Below are positions 32,310-43,975 of a DNA stretch of 64,000 nt, one piece after another. The notes under the pieces were generated by a model. The model saw only the letters and a program-made list of their open reading frames with translations. It was not told the origin of the DNA and did no database searches. Source of the stretch: Macrotis lagotis (taxonomy: Eukaryota > Chordata > Mammalia > Peramelemorphia > Peramelidae); the NCBI RefSeq assembly GCF_037893015.1, contig NC_133666.1:655490869-655554868 (forward strand), read 5' to 3'. Numbering within the stretch: position 1 is the stretch's first letter; every line of letters starts with the position of its first letter. Made by a program: the position numbers and the translations under genes.

Positions 32310-32545
32310 CATTATAATAATGATAATTTCTAACCTTTATATAATAATTTGAAATTTACAAAGCATTTTACATTTATCATTATTTTCTTTGATCCTCGTG
32401 TTGATCCTGGGAGGTAGAAGTTATTATTACCACCCCCATTTTGTGATGTTAAGTGCCTTACCTCAGGAGCTCTGAACTAGTATATATCTCATGCAGGATT
32501 TGAACTCCAGTCTTTCTCCCAAGTTCATTATTCTATATCCAAGAT
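32310..32545 (+). mobile_element. MIR
   Basis: 'Tttacaaagcattttacatt', 'gatcctgggaggtagaagtt', 'gttaagtgccttacctcagg' and 'tgcaggatttgaactccagt' follow the MIR order. Confidence 0.7.
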
Positions 32546-33045
32546 AGTCTTTTGTATTAGAAAGAGTAACAGGCATGAACATTCTAAGTTTGATATTCAG
32601 CTTGGCCTCTTAAAAGCTATATGATCTTGACTAAACCTTTTCCTCTCTCTGAACCTCAGTTTCCTCAGCTTTAACCTGAGTGCCATTTTTTACCCAAGAT
32701 CTCTCCTAATCTCTTCCCCTAAAAAGTAATATCCTACTTTGGATTTACTCTAACTCTACAAAATACATTCAAAATGATTTCCCTGGACCCCGTGTACCAG
32801 GTACTATGCAAAGACAAAAATGAATGTAAATTTCTTGAAGGCAGGGACTGATTCACATATATTTGGATCTCCAGCTCCTAATATGGCATTTAATATTAGT
32901 AAGATTGATAAATGATAGTTGATCAAATCCCTAAATACCAGAGATCTTCTATCTCTTTCCCCCACCCATCATTCTATCTTTTATACTTAGCTGGTCTTTC
33001 TTTAGCCACCCTTTGTTCCCTCTCTCCAACAGAATATAATTTTGA
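32546..33045 (+). repeat. Degraded SINE core and L2 3' end
   Basis: Bases 32560-32690 carry SINE core text ('cctctctgaacctcagtttc'). Bases 32822-32910 read as an L2 3' end ('ttcttgaaggcagggactga'). Confidence 0.5.
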
Positions 33046-33047
33046 AA

Positions 33048-33330
33048 AATCATAGATTTGGAACTACAGAGAACTTTAGAGACATTCTTGTCCACACTCC
33101 ATATTTTTTAGATGAGAACATTAGATAGTTGTGGTTACCTATTCAAGCTTAAATGGGTGGTAAGTGAAAAGGTTCAAATTGTGACCAAAGTTTTCATCCT
33201 GCCTTTCCATGCTCCATGGTAGGGACAGTATAGTTTGGTTTTTGTCTCTGTATTCTTGGTACCTACTAAACTATGCCTTACATCAATTAGAAGCTTAATA
33301 AATAGTACCTAAATTTCAACTAAGGTCTTA
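33048..33330 (+). repeat. MIR-like fragment followed by an L2 3' end
   Basis: 'Agagaactttagagacattc' and 'tagatgagaacattagatag' are MIR-like. 'Tgtattcttggtacctacta' and 'agcttaataaatagtaccta' are L2-like. Confidence 0.5.
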
Positions 33331-35285
33331 TGTCTTAAAGCTACTTCATTGTCCAAGAGGTAGAAGAAGGAAGTACTTCCTAAAGGATTTCAAGGGTAGT
33401 TATTGAAGCATTCTAGGTCTAAAACTGGTCTATATTTCAGCTGGTGCTTCCTTCCAGCATTAGAACATATGGCTGATAGCATGGAAACTAGTCACAATTT
33501 CAAAGAAGGAAGTCCTAGTTCTGAGCCCCATTTGTAAATGTCAACATTCAGTCCAATGGGGACTCTTGGGCTGTTGAACGGTGGAGCTGGAAAAGTGGTT
33601 GGCAAGGAGAAAGTCCTGTGAGTCAGTAGAGAATTAGTGATAACAGGTGTTTGGTTTTAAAGGGGGTTGAAAACAGTAGACTTGTCTTTAATTACTTCAA
33701 TAAAAAACCCAGGCTTTTGTGAGCTGGGCAGGGCTGTCCCTCCCTTTCCTTGTTAACTAGGTGTTGTATTTTGTGTTGGTAGCTGGAGTTACCCACTGGG
33801 ACCATGGCCTAGGGACAGACAGCAGGTTTCTTCCTCAAATAGTGGTCAGGTAGAGTAGAGGATTGGTGCATAAGCCGCACAATCTGCTCTAGATATAACT
33901 GAGAAGTTAGTGGTCAGAGTAATAAAGGCTGTGGATTGTGGCAAAAAAGGATGTAGATGGTGTTTGGGAAGGTTCTCAGGTCATTAAGGACCATCCTGTG
34001 TGAATACTTCTGATCAGGAGAATCTGCCCCTTGCAAGGCAACCTATTATGTTGTGGAATATTTGATTGGGCCTGACCATAAGGAAGTCTTTCCTTCTGAA
34101 ATCCATGACCCTGTAACTTCCTCAGCACATTTCCCCTCAACAATGGACATGGACAGTGTTGTTTTTAATTTACCAAAAAAATAGATATCTTTTGTTTTTA
34201 CATGACCTCCATTTTCAAGTATATTCCTCCCCCTTCTCCTCATGCTTAGAGAACCATCCCTTATCTCAAAAAAAGAAAAAAAAGAGGAAGAAGAAGAAAG
34301 TACATTTAATCCACTCATTGGTGACATTCAAGACAATTTGGTAATCTACTGATTCTTTGGGGTAAAGGAGTTCGTTTCTTGACATTAATTTCCTTCTCTG
34401 GAAAATGAGAAGATTGGACTAAGTAATCTGAAATTCTTTACCATACAAAGTCTAGTTCCACACCCCCAGTCTCCAGGCTTGGCAGAGAAAGAAGGAACAG
34501 TGTTTAGTGGTTGTAAAGTTGGTAAATGTGACACTACCTCAGTGATGGAGCAGCCTCAGTCTCCAAGTTCCTGCTTCTGGTCTGAGCCTACTTCCCACCT
34601 TGTGAGCATGCAGAACATGTACAGATGTGGTGGTCTTCTTTTTCTTTCAGTGAAGTTTGAATCCCAGGTTTGAATGCTACTCTATGTTATGGAGCTAATG
34701 ACATGTCCTCTCTGGGACTCAATTTCCTCATTTGGAAAAATGAGAGAGTTGGACTAGATGGATTACTTGAAAGGGATCTTTGAAGGTCCATTAAAGTCGA
34801 TGCCACAATCTTCAATCCTTCAGCCAGTCCTTGTATGACCTGCCTCATACTGGTTACTCTTTTTTGTGTCTCTACCATATGCAGATAATGTGACCAGGCC
34901 CTGGGGAAACTTAGCTGAGAGAAAATATAACCCCTTGCCTTCCTGGAGCTCACGGACTGGTGGGAGTAGGGGTCCTAAGATGGAAGCCTAGGTCATCCTC
35001 CTGTGCTTTCCTGCAAGTAAAGTGCCCACTCAAGGGCAGAGAAGGGAGAGGACCCGAGTTAGCCTCCCTCAAGAGGCGTAGTTATTATTTGCCAGGTCTC
35101 CAGATTGGTGGCAATTAATTACAAACTCAAGGAGAGGCATCAACATAAGGAAGAGAACCAGAGAAAATCCTCCGCTCCTATGAGGAAATTGGCTTCAGAG
35201 GAGAAGGTTGCAGAAAGCAGCTTCTTTGGCCCTTGTTCCTGCAGGCATGAGAAAAGGGAATGGCAGTATATAGACTGGGGATGTT
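33331..35285. other. Intron 1 stretch, nothing confident
   Basis: Two kilobases of intronic DNA with small SINE-core scraps (34385-34450, 34700-34760) and a purine-rich patch at 34265-34303. No exon, RNA gene or clear element is seen. Confidence 0.4.
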
Positions 35286-35289
35286 GGTA

Positions 35290-35440
35290 ACCAAGTTCTG
35301 TTCAGGTCATTCCCTTCCTTGAGGATATTCAGTGACTTCCTATTAGCTCCAGGTTAGGACGTAAACCCCTAAGTTTGGCATTTAGAACCTTGGACAATCT
35401 GACTTTTCCACCTATCTTTAACATCATGGAAACAAAAATT
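35290..35440 (+). mobile_element. L2-like LINE body
   Basis: 'Tcagtgacttcctattagct', 'ccaggttaggacgtaaaccc' and 'accttggacaatctgacttt' match the L2 wording near 45000. Confidence 0.55.
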
Positions 35441-35474
35441 TAGAGCTGGATGAGACCTCAGAAAAAGGAAGGAA

Positions 35475-35725
35475 GGAATAAATATTAATGTAATACCTAC
35501 CACATCCAGGCATTCTGCCAAACCCTTTTTACAAATATGTCTTTTGGTTCTTAGAACAATTCTGTGAGATGGGGGGCTGTTATTATCCTCCTTTTACATT
35601 TGAAGAAATTGAGGCAGCAAAGATTAAGAGACTTGCCTAGTGGTACACAGCTAGCAAATGTCAAAGGCTGAATTTGAACTCAGGTCTTCTTGAGTCCAGA
35701 TCCAATGCTCTCTATTGACTTTGGT
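35475..35725 (+). mobile_element. MIR
   Basis: 'Ttaatgtaatacctaccaca', 'acaattctgtgagatggggg', 'ttgaggcagcaaagattaag' and 'gaatttgaactcaggtcttc' follow MIR order. Confidence 0.75.
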
Positions 35726-36555
35726 ACCTGGCTTCTTCGGTTTCTCCTCCTGCCCAATGGGGAAAAGCAGTCAGACTCCATGTTTCCCAAGGGCCCTTCC
35801 ACCTCCTCTTGTATGTGATCACATTTGTCTGTGGTTGCTCACAGCTTCCTTTGGGAAGTCAATTTGCTTACATGACCCTAACCGATCCATCTCCTGGCCC
35901 TTTGGGCTGTTGTTAAGAGCAGCCAGAAGGTGGACTGTCTTGCTCTGGTTCAGGACCTTTTTCTGTTGTTTTTTTGTGTGTGTATGTGTTGAAAGGAGAA
36001 GGGAGAAGAGGCAGGCAGGCTGGCCTCCTTCCGAGGTGTCCAGAGCAGGAGACACACAGTAGCATTTCTTTTTTCTTTCCAGTTTGCCCTCTGGCATAGC
36101 AAGTTCTGGGGAACTGGCTTCTGAGAAGTAACTCTTCCTTTGAACAAACGTGAACTTGGAGAGCTGGGGAAAGTTCATCTTGCCTTTCAGACCTGGGCAG
36201 CACCAGTAGAAGCAGGGGGCTGTCGCTAGGGGCTTGGAGGTTTTCTTAGCTGCTGGGATCCTGGGCCTTCAAGCCTCCTCCAAAGTGTAGTGGGTGAAGA
36301 AGCACCCCCCCCCCCCCAATAGAACACCGGAAGCTTCCTTCTGCCCAGGATAGCTTCCCACCCCCACCCCATTGCTCAACAACCTGTTTCCTTGTAATCC
36401 CACTGTACTAATTACATAATATGAGCTGTGGGCTCTGTTGAGTTTGGCAGATTCTGAGTGTTTATCTTTCTCCCCTTAAGATGTGGTAAAAAGAGCATGA
36501 GGTGAGGTGCTGAAAGACCTGAGTTCTAGTCTCAGCTCCTCCTTAAACTGTCATT
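35726..36555. other. Intron 1 stretch, nothing confident
   Basis: A 13-base C run lies at 36305-36317. Overlapping ORFs of about 100 codons on both strands (35715-36203) have no exon signals or recognisable domains. Confidence 0.4.
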
Positions 36556-36559
36556 TTCT

Positions 36560-36775
36560 TTTTTTTAATTAAAAAAACTGAAACTTAATTTCATTTTTTA
36601 ATGAATAAAAGTCTGCTCCTTCTTCTTTCCCTTCTCTCCCAATGGGGAAAAATAGAAAGACAAAATTCTTGTAACAAATATGCATAGTCAAACAAAATGA
36701 ATTCTAGCCTGGGCCACATCCTTTGGCATCATGGTTGGTCATTTTGAGTTGGCATTTTTATAGATCTGGTCATGG
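36560..36775 (-). mobile_element. Antisense L1 3' end fragment
   Basis: 'Ctttcccttctctcccaatg' and 'aaatatgcatagtcaaacaa' match the antisense L1 3' termini elsewhere in the window. Confidence 0.6.
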
Positions 36776-36929
36776 CATTCCTTTGCTCACAAACCCTCTT
36801 GGGGTCTTTGTGTGCCCTTCGATGAGGCCTTTCACTTTCTCTGGGACATGGTCACAAAGTCATAGATCTACAAGGACATGGTAGGAGCACAGGTCATAAA
36901 ATCATAGACAACAAGGACATGGAAGCAGA

Positions 36930-37090
36930 ATAGGCCATGAACATTGTCTAGGACATCAGAGGATGTGGGTTTGAATCCTGCTTACTCAATCCCTATGCTT
37001 GTGGAATCTGGTCCAAGTCATTTAACTTTCTCAATTTCCCCAACTGTTCTTAGAGGTCCCTTCTAGCTCTAGGTCTAACCTAGTTCCAGC
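36930..37090 (+). mobile_element. CORE-SINE fragment
   Basis: 'Gatgtgggtttgaatcctgc' and 'ccaagtcatttaactttctc' fit the core. Confidence 0.5.
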
Positions 37091-37139
37091 TCTATTTCCT
37101 CTCAAACTTGTGGCTCAGATTTTTTGGGCTTCAGAAATG

Positions 37140-37380
37140 GCTCCACTCTAGTTGATGTTTTAACTGACTCTGGAAAAAAATGCCCATAACATATTTTAAA
37201 ATTTAATCTGACTCATTGGCATTTTTCTCCATCACTTTTTAATAAACAATCAACAGAACAGTAAATTCAGTTCTGACTTGAAGCATTTGCCAATTTCCAA
37301 GGTGCAAATGGTCATCCTGAAAATTTACCAGTCATTGGAGCTGCTATTAACTGGCTCCAGCATACTCTTGGTTCAGGACC
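37140..37380. repeat. Unassigned dispersed repeat, shared with 26880-27110
   Basis: Collinear with the other copy for about 120 bp. It continues 'gaaaatttaccagtcattgg' and 'actggctccagcatactctt'. Confidence 0.55.
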
Positions 37381-38180
37381 CTTTACGCTCTTAAAAATTA
37401 TTGCAAAACAAAGAACTTTTGAATTTTTGGGGTTACATCTATTTATATTTACTGTATTAAACATTTTAAATTAATTAATTCATTTAACATTATAATAATA
37501 GACCTATGACATGCTAATGTTAAATAACATTTTAAATGAAAAATAGCTAAAACTAAAAAAATTATTGAGAACAGTGGGTTGTTTTCCATGTTTGCAAGTC
37601 AATTTAATTTCTGACTTACTAGAAGACAGCTAGATTCTACTATCTGCTTCTGTTTTCAATTTGTTGTATCAATGTTGTTGCTTTGGTTGAAAAATTTGAA
37701 GAAAAGCTGGTCTCACACAGATATGTAGTTGGAAAAGGGAAGCATATTTCAATAGTCAAATAGTGTTTTAATATTATTAAAAAATCATTTTGACTTTGAG
37801 GATTCCCTCTAAAGCTTTCAGAGACCCTGAAGGATCTGGAATCACATTCCGAGAAGCACTGCCTCTGTTGCCTCATTTAATTTCAGAGGTCAGAATTGAT
37901 CCTTTGTGGTCAAATCACTTAGCCTCCTTGAACCTCAGTTTTCTCATGAGTTAGATCAGGAAAGAAGGACACAGAGGGAAAGATCTCTGACTATGAGGGG
38001 GAGGAACTGGTTTTGTTTAGGTCTGATCCTTATTACCTTTGTGACTCATCTGTAAAATAAGTGGGTGGATTTGATGGTCTCTGGGGTGATTTCTGGGTCT
38101 TTGATCCTGAGGTTATTTGGATATGTAAAGTCTTCTAGATGTCAGGTTCCTTCATATAGAATGCCTTTAGGTAAAGTAAC
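37381..38180. other. 3' end of intron 1, no element assigned
   Basis: AT-rich to 37860, then SINE-core-like scraps (37910-38110). It leads into the exon 2 acceptor. Confidence 0.4.
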
Positions 38181-38205
38181 CTTCTTGTCTTTTCTTTCCC
38201 TGTAG

Positions 38206-38757
38206 TGTGCCCTAGTATGGACATTCGGAATAACCTCACACAGTTGAACATGTTGGAGCGTTGCTCTGTCATTGAGGGCAACTTACAGATACTGCTGATG
38301 TTTAAAACAAAGCCTGAAGATTTCCGGGAGCTCAGTTTCCCCAGACTTACCATGATTACGGAGTACTTGCTGCTCTTTCGAGTGTATGGGCTTGAGAGCC
38401 TCAAGGACCTTTTCCCCAACTTGACAGTCATTCGGGGGTCCCGCCTCTTTTTCAACTATGCCCTGGTCATCTTTGAGATGGTCCACCTCAAGGAGATTGG
38501 TCTCTACAGCCTCATGAACATCACCCGTGGGGCTGTGCGCATTGAGAAGAATAATGAGCTATGTTACTTGTCAACCATTGATTGGTCTCAGATTCTAGAC
38601 TCAGTGGAGGACAACTATATTGTGGATAACAAAGATGACAAAGAAGAGTGTGGGGATGTCTGCCCTGGGGCAGTGAAGGGAGTCAACAGCTGTAAGTCCA
38701 CTGTGATCAACGGCCAGTTTATTGAACGGTGCTGGACCCACAACCATTGCCAGAAAG
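38206..38757 (+). CDS. INSR: Insulin receptor, exon 2 (L1 domain and start of cysteine-rich region)
   Basis: It encodes 184 codon equivalents, from the second base of the Val codon shared with exon 1 to the first base of the next codon (phase 1 at both ends). The acceptor is 'tttctttccctgtag' and the donor 'aaag|gtagga'. The product is the first leucine-rich (L1) domain of the extracellular alpha chain, residues 7-157 in human mature numbering, then the first cysteines of the furin-like region. Insulin site 1 residues are all kept: Asp12, Arg14, Asn15, Gln34, Leu36, Leu37, Phe39, Pro43, Phe46, Phe64, Arg65. Conserved stretches include [22 protein letters not shown] text, [19 protein letters not shown] and NNELCYL. 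N-glycosylation sites at positions 16, 78 and 111 are present; the human site at 25 is Arg. [20 protein letters not shown] and [11 protein letters not shown] fit INSR rather than IGF1R or INSRR. Length equals the 552 bp known for human exon 2. The next exon lies outside the window. Confidence 0.98.
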
Positions 38758-38769
38758 GTAGGAACCAGA

Positions 38770-39578
38770 CTCGAACTCTTTAATGTTATCCTTGAAGGGC
38801 AGTCGAGTGGAAACAAAACCAGCCTTGGAGTTGGTTCAAAGCCTACCTCTGGTACTTAGAAACTTGGATATTCTTTGATCTGAGTTCCCCTAGTTCCCCC
38901 CCCCCCAGCTCTGACATTCTGTATTCTAAGGGTCCTCTCAGCTGTGGCATTCTTTCATCTAAGTTTCCTCCCAGCTCTGTTATTCCATATGCTATAATTT
39001 ATAACCCGATAGAGTCTTAATGGCTATTGAGGAGTAGAGGGAGTCTTCTTATTGAGAGTTTCTTGTACCAATGAAATAAATCAACCCAACACTTTACTTG
39101 CCCCTTCCAGTCCATTTGTTGCTGGGAGAGGAGCAGAGATGGGAAATTCCATAGTCCTTCCCCTCAAGGAGCTTACAGTCTGATGGGGAAGGGATTGGAG
39201 GAAATACAACATAAAATGAATACAAGGTAGAAGATGTTAAGGGTCAAAGAGACATCTAATGTGCTCTGGGGAAATTTTAGGAGAGAGAAGGAAGAGCCTT
39301 ATTTTCTCTAGCTGAGGCTCCATGGAAGAGGTGATACCTGAGGGCTGAGCTGGGAAGAGGAGGTTTGTAGGTACTGGAGAAAATTAGTCAGAGGGTAAAC
39401 CAGAAGGAGATCAGGAAACAGGACCAAGTCCATGTGGACCGGAGTTTAGAAATATAGAATCTGGAAAGAGGTGGAGGCCCAATTTTGGAGGACATTAGAG
39501 GTTGAGGTGAGCAGTTCAAGTTTTCTCTCGGGGACAACTGGGTGCTACTGAAGCAAGACAGACCTATATGTGAGGAAG

Positions 39579-39611
<33 letters not shown>

Positions 39612-40105
39612 TTATTTTTTTTATTTTGCTGGTGGTTTGGAGGCTAAATTGGAGAGGGCAGAAGCTGGAGGCAGGGAGGTCAGTCAGATGGAAGCATCAA
39701 ATGCGCTCACTCATCCTTTCAGCAAATATTTATTGACGACAGCTGGGATGCAAATATTTATTGGCTACAAAGGTGTGGGAGGCACCGCCTGCTCTCTTGG
39801 GGAGCTGGAGGAAGTGGGCTGCATAGAGAATGGCCTCTGGGGGCAGAAAAGCCTGTTCCTACTTGAAAGAAGTGGTGTGAGGGTAATGGAGGTCCCTGAC
39901 AAAGACAAAGAACACCAAGAACCTTCGAAACTTGGGGCCCTGAGACCTTGGTTCAGACTTTTGTTTTTTTCTGGATGTCAGTTTTTTCTTCTTCATTTGG
40001 GGGTAAGATGGGCTGGACTAGGTAGCAGCAAATCTGTGAAGTCTGGAATCCCTATCTAGTCAAGATAGGGAAGTGGGAGCGTGACAGTTGGAGTGGTTCT
40101 GCTTT
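38770..40105. other. Intron 2 stretch with a (TTA)n tract
   Basis: A (TTA)n microsatellite occupies 39579-39610. Short SINE-core scraps lie at 38815-38960. The text at 39130-39200 ('ccctcaaggagcttacagtc') belongs to an old repeat. The + frame ORF at 39637-40059 shows no recognisable protein. Confidence 0.45.
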
Positions 40106-40188
40106 TCTTTGAAACCTTAGGGTTTAGCACAGGACCTGGAGTACAACCTGGGAGCTTAATAAATGCTTATTGTTTGACTAATGGAATA
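40105..40188 (+). mobile_element. L2 3' end fragment
   Basis: 'Ggtttagcacaggacctgga' then 'cttaataaatgcttattgtt' is a typical L2 terminus, directly before the polypurine block. Confidence 0.65.
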
Positions 40189-40221
40189 AGGGTGTGATTG
40201 ACTGTAGGGATATGTGTGTGT

Positions 40222-42425
40222 GAGACAGAGAGGAGGGGGGAGAGGTGGGGGGAAGAGGAGGGAGAAAGACAGAGAGAAGAGAGAGAAAACAGAGAGAGAG
40301 AGAAGAGAGAGAAAACAGAGAGAGAGAGAAGAGAGAGAAAACAGAGAGAGAGAGAAGAGAGAGAAAACAGAGAGAGAGAGAAGAGAGAGAAAACAGAGAG
40401 AGAGAGAAGAGAGAGAAGAGAGAGAAAACAGAGAGAGAGAGAAGAGAGAGAAAACAGAGAGAGAGAGAAGAGAGAGAAAACAGAGAGAGAGAGAAGAGAG
40501 AGAAAACAGAGAGAGAGAGAAGAGAGAGAAAACAGAGAGAGAGAGAAGAGAGAGAAAACAGAGAGAGAGAGAAGAGAGAGAAAACAGAGAGAGAGAGAAG
40601 AGAGAGAAGAGAGAGAAAACAGAGAGAGAGAGAAGAGAGAGAAAACAGAGAGAGAGAGAAGAGAGAGAAAACAGAGAGAGAGAGAAGAGAGAGAAAACAG
40701 AGAGAGAGAGAAGAGAGAGAAAACAGAGAGAGAGAGAAGAGAGAGAAAACAGAGAGAGAGAGAAGAGAGAGAAAACAGAGAGAGAGAGAAGAGAGAGAAA
40801 ACAGAGAGAGAAGAGAGAGAAAACAGAGAGAGAGAAAACAGAGAGAGAGAGAAGAGAGAGAAAACAGAGAGAGAGAGAAGAGAGAGAAAACAGAGAGAGA
40901 GAAGAGAGAGAAAACAGAGAGAGAGAGAAGAGAGAGAAAACAGAGAGAGAGAGAAGAGAGAGAAAACAGAGAGAGAGAAGAGAGAGAAAACAGAGAGAGA
41001 GAAGAGAGAGAAAACAGAGAGAGAGAAGAGAGAGAAAACAGAGAGAGAGAAGAGAGAGAAAACAGGGAGAGAGAAGAGAGAGAAAACAGGGAGAGAGAGA
41101 AGAGAGAGAAAACAGAGAGAGAAGAGAGAGAAAACAGAGAGAGAAGAGAGAGAAAACAGAGAGAGAAGAGAGAGAAAACAGAGAGAGAAGAGAGAGAAAA
41201 CAGAGAGAGAGAAGAGAGAGAAAACAGGGAGAGAGAAGAGAGAGAAAACAGGGAGAGAGAAGAGAGAGAAAACAGGGAGAGAGAAGAGAGAGAAAACAGA
41301 GAGAGAGAAGAGAGAGAAAACAGAGAGAGAGAAGAGAGAGAAAACAGAGAGAGAGAGAGAAGAGAGAGAAAACAGAGAGAGAGAGAGAAGAGAGAGAAAA
41401 CAGAGAGAGAGAAGAGAGAGAAAACAGAGAGAGAGAAGAGAGAGAAAACAGAGAGAGAGAAGAGAGAGAAAACAGAGAGAGAGAAGAGAGAGAAAACAGG
41501 GAGAGAGAAGAGAGAGAAAACAGGGAGAGAGAAGAGAGAGAAAACAGGGAGAGAGAAGAGAGAGAAAACAGGGAGAGAGAAGAGAGAGAAAACAGAGAGA
41601 GAGAGAGAAGAGAGAGAAAACAGAGAGAGAGAGAGAAGAGAGAGAAAACAGAGAGAGAGAGAGAAGAGAGAGAAAACAGAGAGAGAGAAGAGAGAGAAAA
41701 CAGAGAGAGAGAAGAGAGAGAAAACAGAGAGAGAGAAGAGAGAGAAAACAGAGAGAGAGAAGAGAGAGAAAACAGAGAGAGAGAAGAGAGAGAAAACAGG
41801 GAGAGAGAAGAGAGAGAAAACAGGGAGAGAGAAGAGAGAGAAAACAGGGAGAGAGAAGAGAGAGAAAACAGGGAGAGAGAAGAGAGAGAAAACAGGGAGA
41901 GAGAAGAGAGAGAAAACAGGGAGAGAGAAGAGAGAGAAAACAGGGAGAGAGAAGAGAGAAAACAGAGAGAAGAGAGAGAAAACAGAGAGAGAGAGAAGAG
42001 AGAGAAAACAGAGAGAGAGAGAAGAGAGAGAAAACAGAGAGAGAGAGAGAGAAGAGAGAGAAAACAGAGAGAGAGAGAGAAGAGAGAGAAAACAGAGAGA
42101 GAGAAGAGAGAGAAAACAGAGAGAGAGAGAAGAGAGAGAAAACAGAGAGGGAGAGAAGAGAGAGAAAACAGAGAGGGAGAAGAGAGAGAAAACAGAGAGA
42201 GGGAGAAGAGAGAGAAAACAGAGAGAGAGGGAGGAGAGAAAACAGAGAGAGAGGGAGAAGAGAGAGAAAACAGAGAGAGAGGGAGGAGAGAAAACAGAGA
42301 GAGAGAGAGAAGAGAGAGAAAAAGAGAGAGAAAACAGAGAGAGGGAGAAGAGAGAGAAAACAGGGAGAGAGAAGAGAGAGAAAACAGAGGGAGAGAGAGA
42401 AAACAGAGAGAACAGAGAGAGAGAG
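40222..42425. repeat. Polypurine minisatellite, unit 22-30 bp (core part)
   Basis: About 2.2 kb of almost only G and A on +, with a single C per unit. The basic unit is a GA run plus 'gaagagagagaaaac'. Unit length is 26 bp at first (for example 40291-40316 and 40317-40342), then blocks of 24, 22 and 28 bp follow, with scattered longer units of 30-35 bp. A variant with 'acaggga' in place of 'acagaga' comes in blocks of 24-bp units (about 41065-41100, 41226-41290, 41500-41580, 41810-41960). By length the core holds roughly 80-90 units. No T occurs on + over most of it, so no stop codon is possible in any frame of either strand. Confidence 0.97.
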
Positions 42426-43927
42426 AAAATGGAGATAGGGAGAGAGAAAAAACGGAGAGAGAGAAAACGGAGAGAGGGAGGGAGAGAGAACACACACACA
42501 GAGGGAGAGAAGAGAGAGGGAGAGAGAAAACACACACACACAGAAGACACAGAGAAAGAGAGAGAAAATACAGAGAGAAAACACACACACAGAGAAAACA
42601 CACACAGAAAACATACACACACACACATACAGAAAACACACACACACAGAAAACACACAGCGAGAGAACACAGAGAGAGAGAGAACAGAGAGAGAGAAAA
42701 TGGAGAGAGGGAACAGAGGGAGAGAGAGAGAACAGAGAGAGAAAATGGAGATAGGGAGAGAGAGAAAACGGAGAGAGAGAAAACGGAGGGAGGGAGGGAG
42801 AGAGAGAGAGAGAACACATACACAGAGGGAGAGAAGAGAGAGGGAGAGAGAAAACACATACACAGAGAAAACACAGAGAGAGAGAGAGAAAACACACACA
42901 AACACAGAGAGAGAAGAGAAACACAGAGAGAAGAGAGAGAAAAACAGAGAGAGAGAAGAGAGAGAAAACAGAGAGAGAGAGAGAACAGAGAGAGAGGGAG
43001 AGAAAACAGGGGGAGAGAGAGAGAAAACACACACACACAGAACACACACAGAGAAAACAGAGAGAGAGAGAGAGGAAAAACACACACACAGAGGAAAAAC
43101 AGAGAGAGAGAGTGAGAGACAGAGAGACAGAGAGAAAGAGAGGAGAGACGGAGAGACAGAGAGACAAGAGGAGCAAGAGAGAGGAGAGACAGAGAGAAAG
43201 AGAGGAGAGACGGGATAGGGGAGAGAGAGAGAGAGAACACACACAGAGAAAACACACAGAAAGAGAAAACACACAGAAGATACACACACACACACACAGA
43301 ACACAGAGAGGGGGAACAGAGAGGGAGAGACGGAGAGATGGAGAGACAGAGAGGGGAGAGGAATGACAGAGAGGAGAGAGAAAGAGAGAGACAGAGAGAG
43401 GAACGAGAGAGAGGAGAGACAGAGAGAGGAGGGGGAGAGAGGGGAGAGAGAGAGAGAGGAAAAACAGAGAGAGGGGAAAACAGAGAGATGGAGAGAGAGG
43501 AGAGAGAGAGAGAGAAAACATACACACAGAGAAAACACACACAGAAAACAGAGAGAGAGAGAGAAAACAGGGAGAGAGAAAAAACAGAAAGGGGGAGAGA
43601 GAGAAAACACACACACAGAGAAAACACAGAGAGAGAGAAAACACACACAGAAAAAACACACACAGAGAGAGAAAACACAGAGAAAACAGAGAGAGAGAGA
43701 AAACAGAGAAAACACACACACAGAAAACATAGAGAAAACACAAAGAGAGAGAGAAAACACACACAGAGAAAACAGAGAGAGAGAGAAAACAGAGAAAACA
43801 CACACACAGAAAACATAGAGAAAACACAAAGAGAGAGAAAACACACACAGAGAAAACAGAGAGAGAGAAAACAGAGAGAGAAAACAGAGAGAGAAAACAC
43901 ACACACACACACAGAAAACACAGAGAG

Positions 43928-43966
<39 letters not shown>

Positions 43967-43975
43967 CACACACAT
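42426..43975. repeat. Polypurine repeat interspersed with (CA)n
   Basis: GA runs alternate with short (CA)n patches joined by 'gaaaacacacac' text. Larger blocks recur: 'aaatggagatagggagagag' occurs at about 42427 and 42743. The segment 42490-42560 resembles 42810-42880, and 43690-43750 resembles 43790-43840. These point to duplication of blocks several hundred bases long. Confidence 0.92.

Larger units (their letters stand above)
13395..38205 (+). other. INSR: INSR intron 1 (24.8 kb, phase 1)
   Basis: It is bounded by the exon 1 donor and the 'tttctttccctgtag' acceptor ending at 38205. No coding exon of any gene was recognised inside it. Its contents are old SINE and LINE fragments and simple repeats, listed separately. 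Confidence 0.8.

Noticed and set aside
35715..36203. Overlapping ORFs of about 100 codons on both strands
   Set aside because: Chance open frames in moderately GC-rich intron DNA, with no homology that I recognise.
38206..38757. Exon belonging to IGF1R or INSRR instead of INSR
   Set aside because: [27 protein letters not shown] and [11 protein letters not shown] follow INSR; IGF1R has ISKAEDYR-type text and INSRR lacks the matching segment around the MNIT sequon.
40222..42425. CRISPR-like array, given the regular 22-30 bp period
   Set aside because: There are no unique spacers; units are contiguous purine repeats in a mammalian intron.
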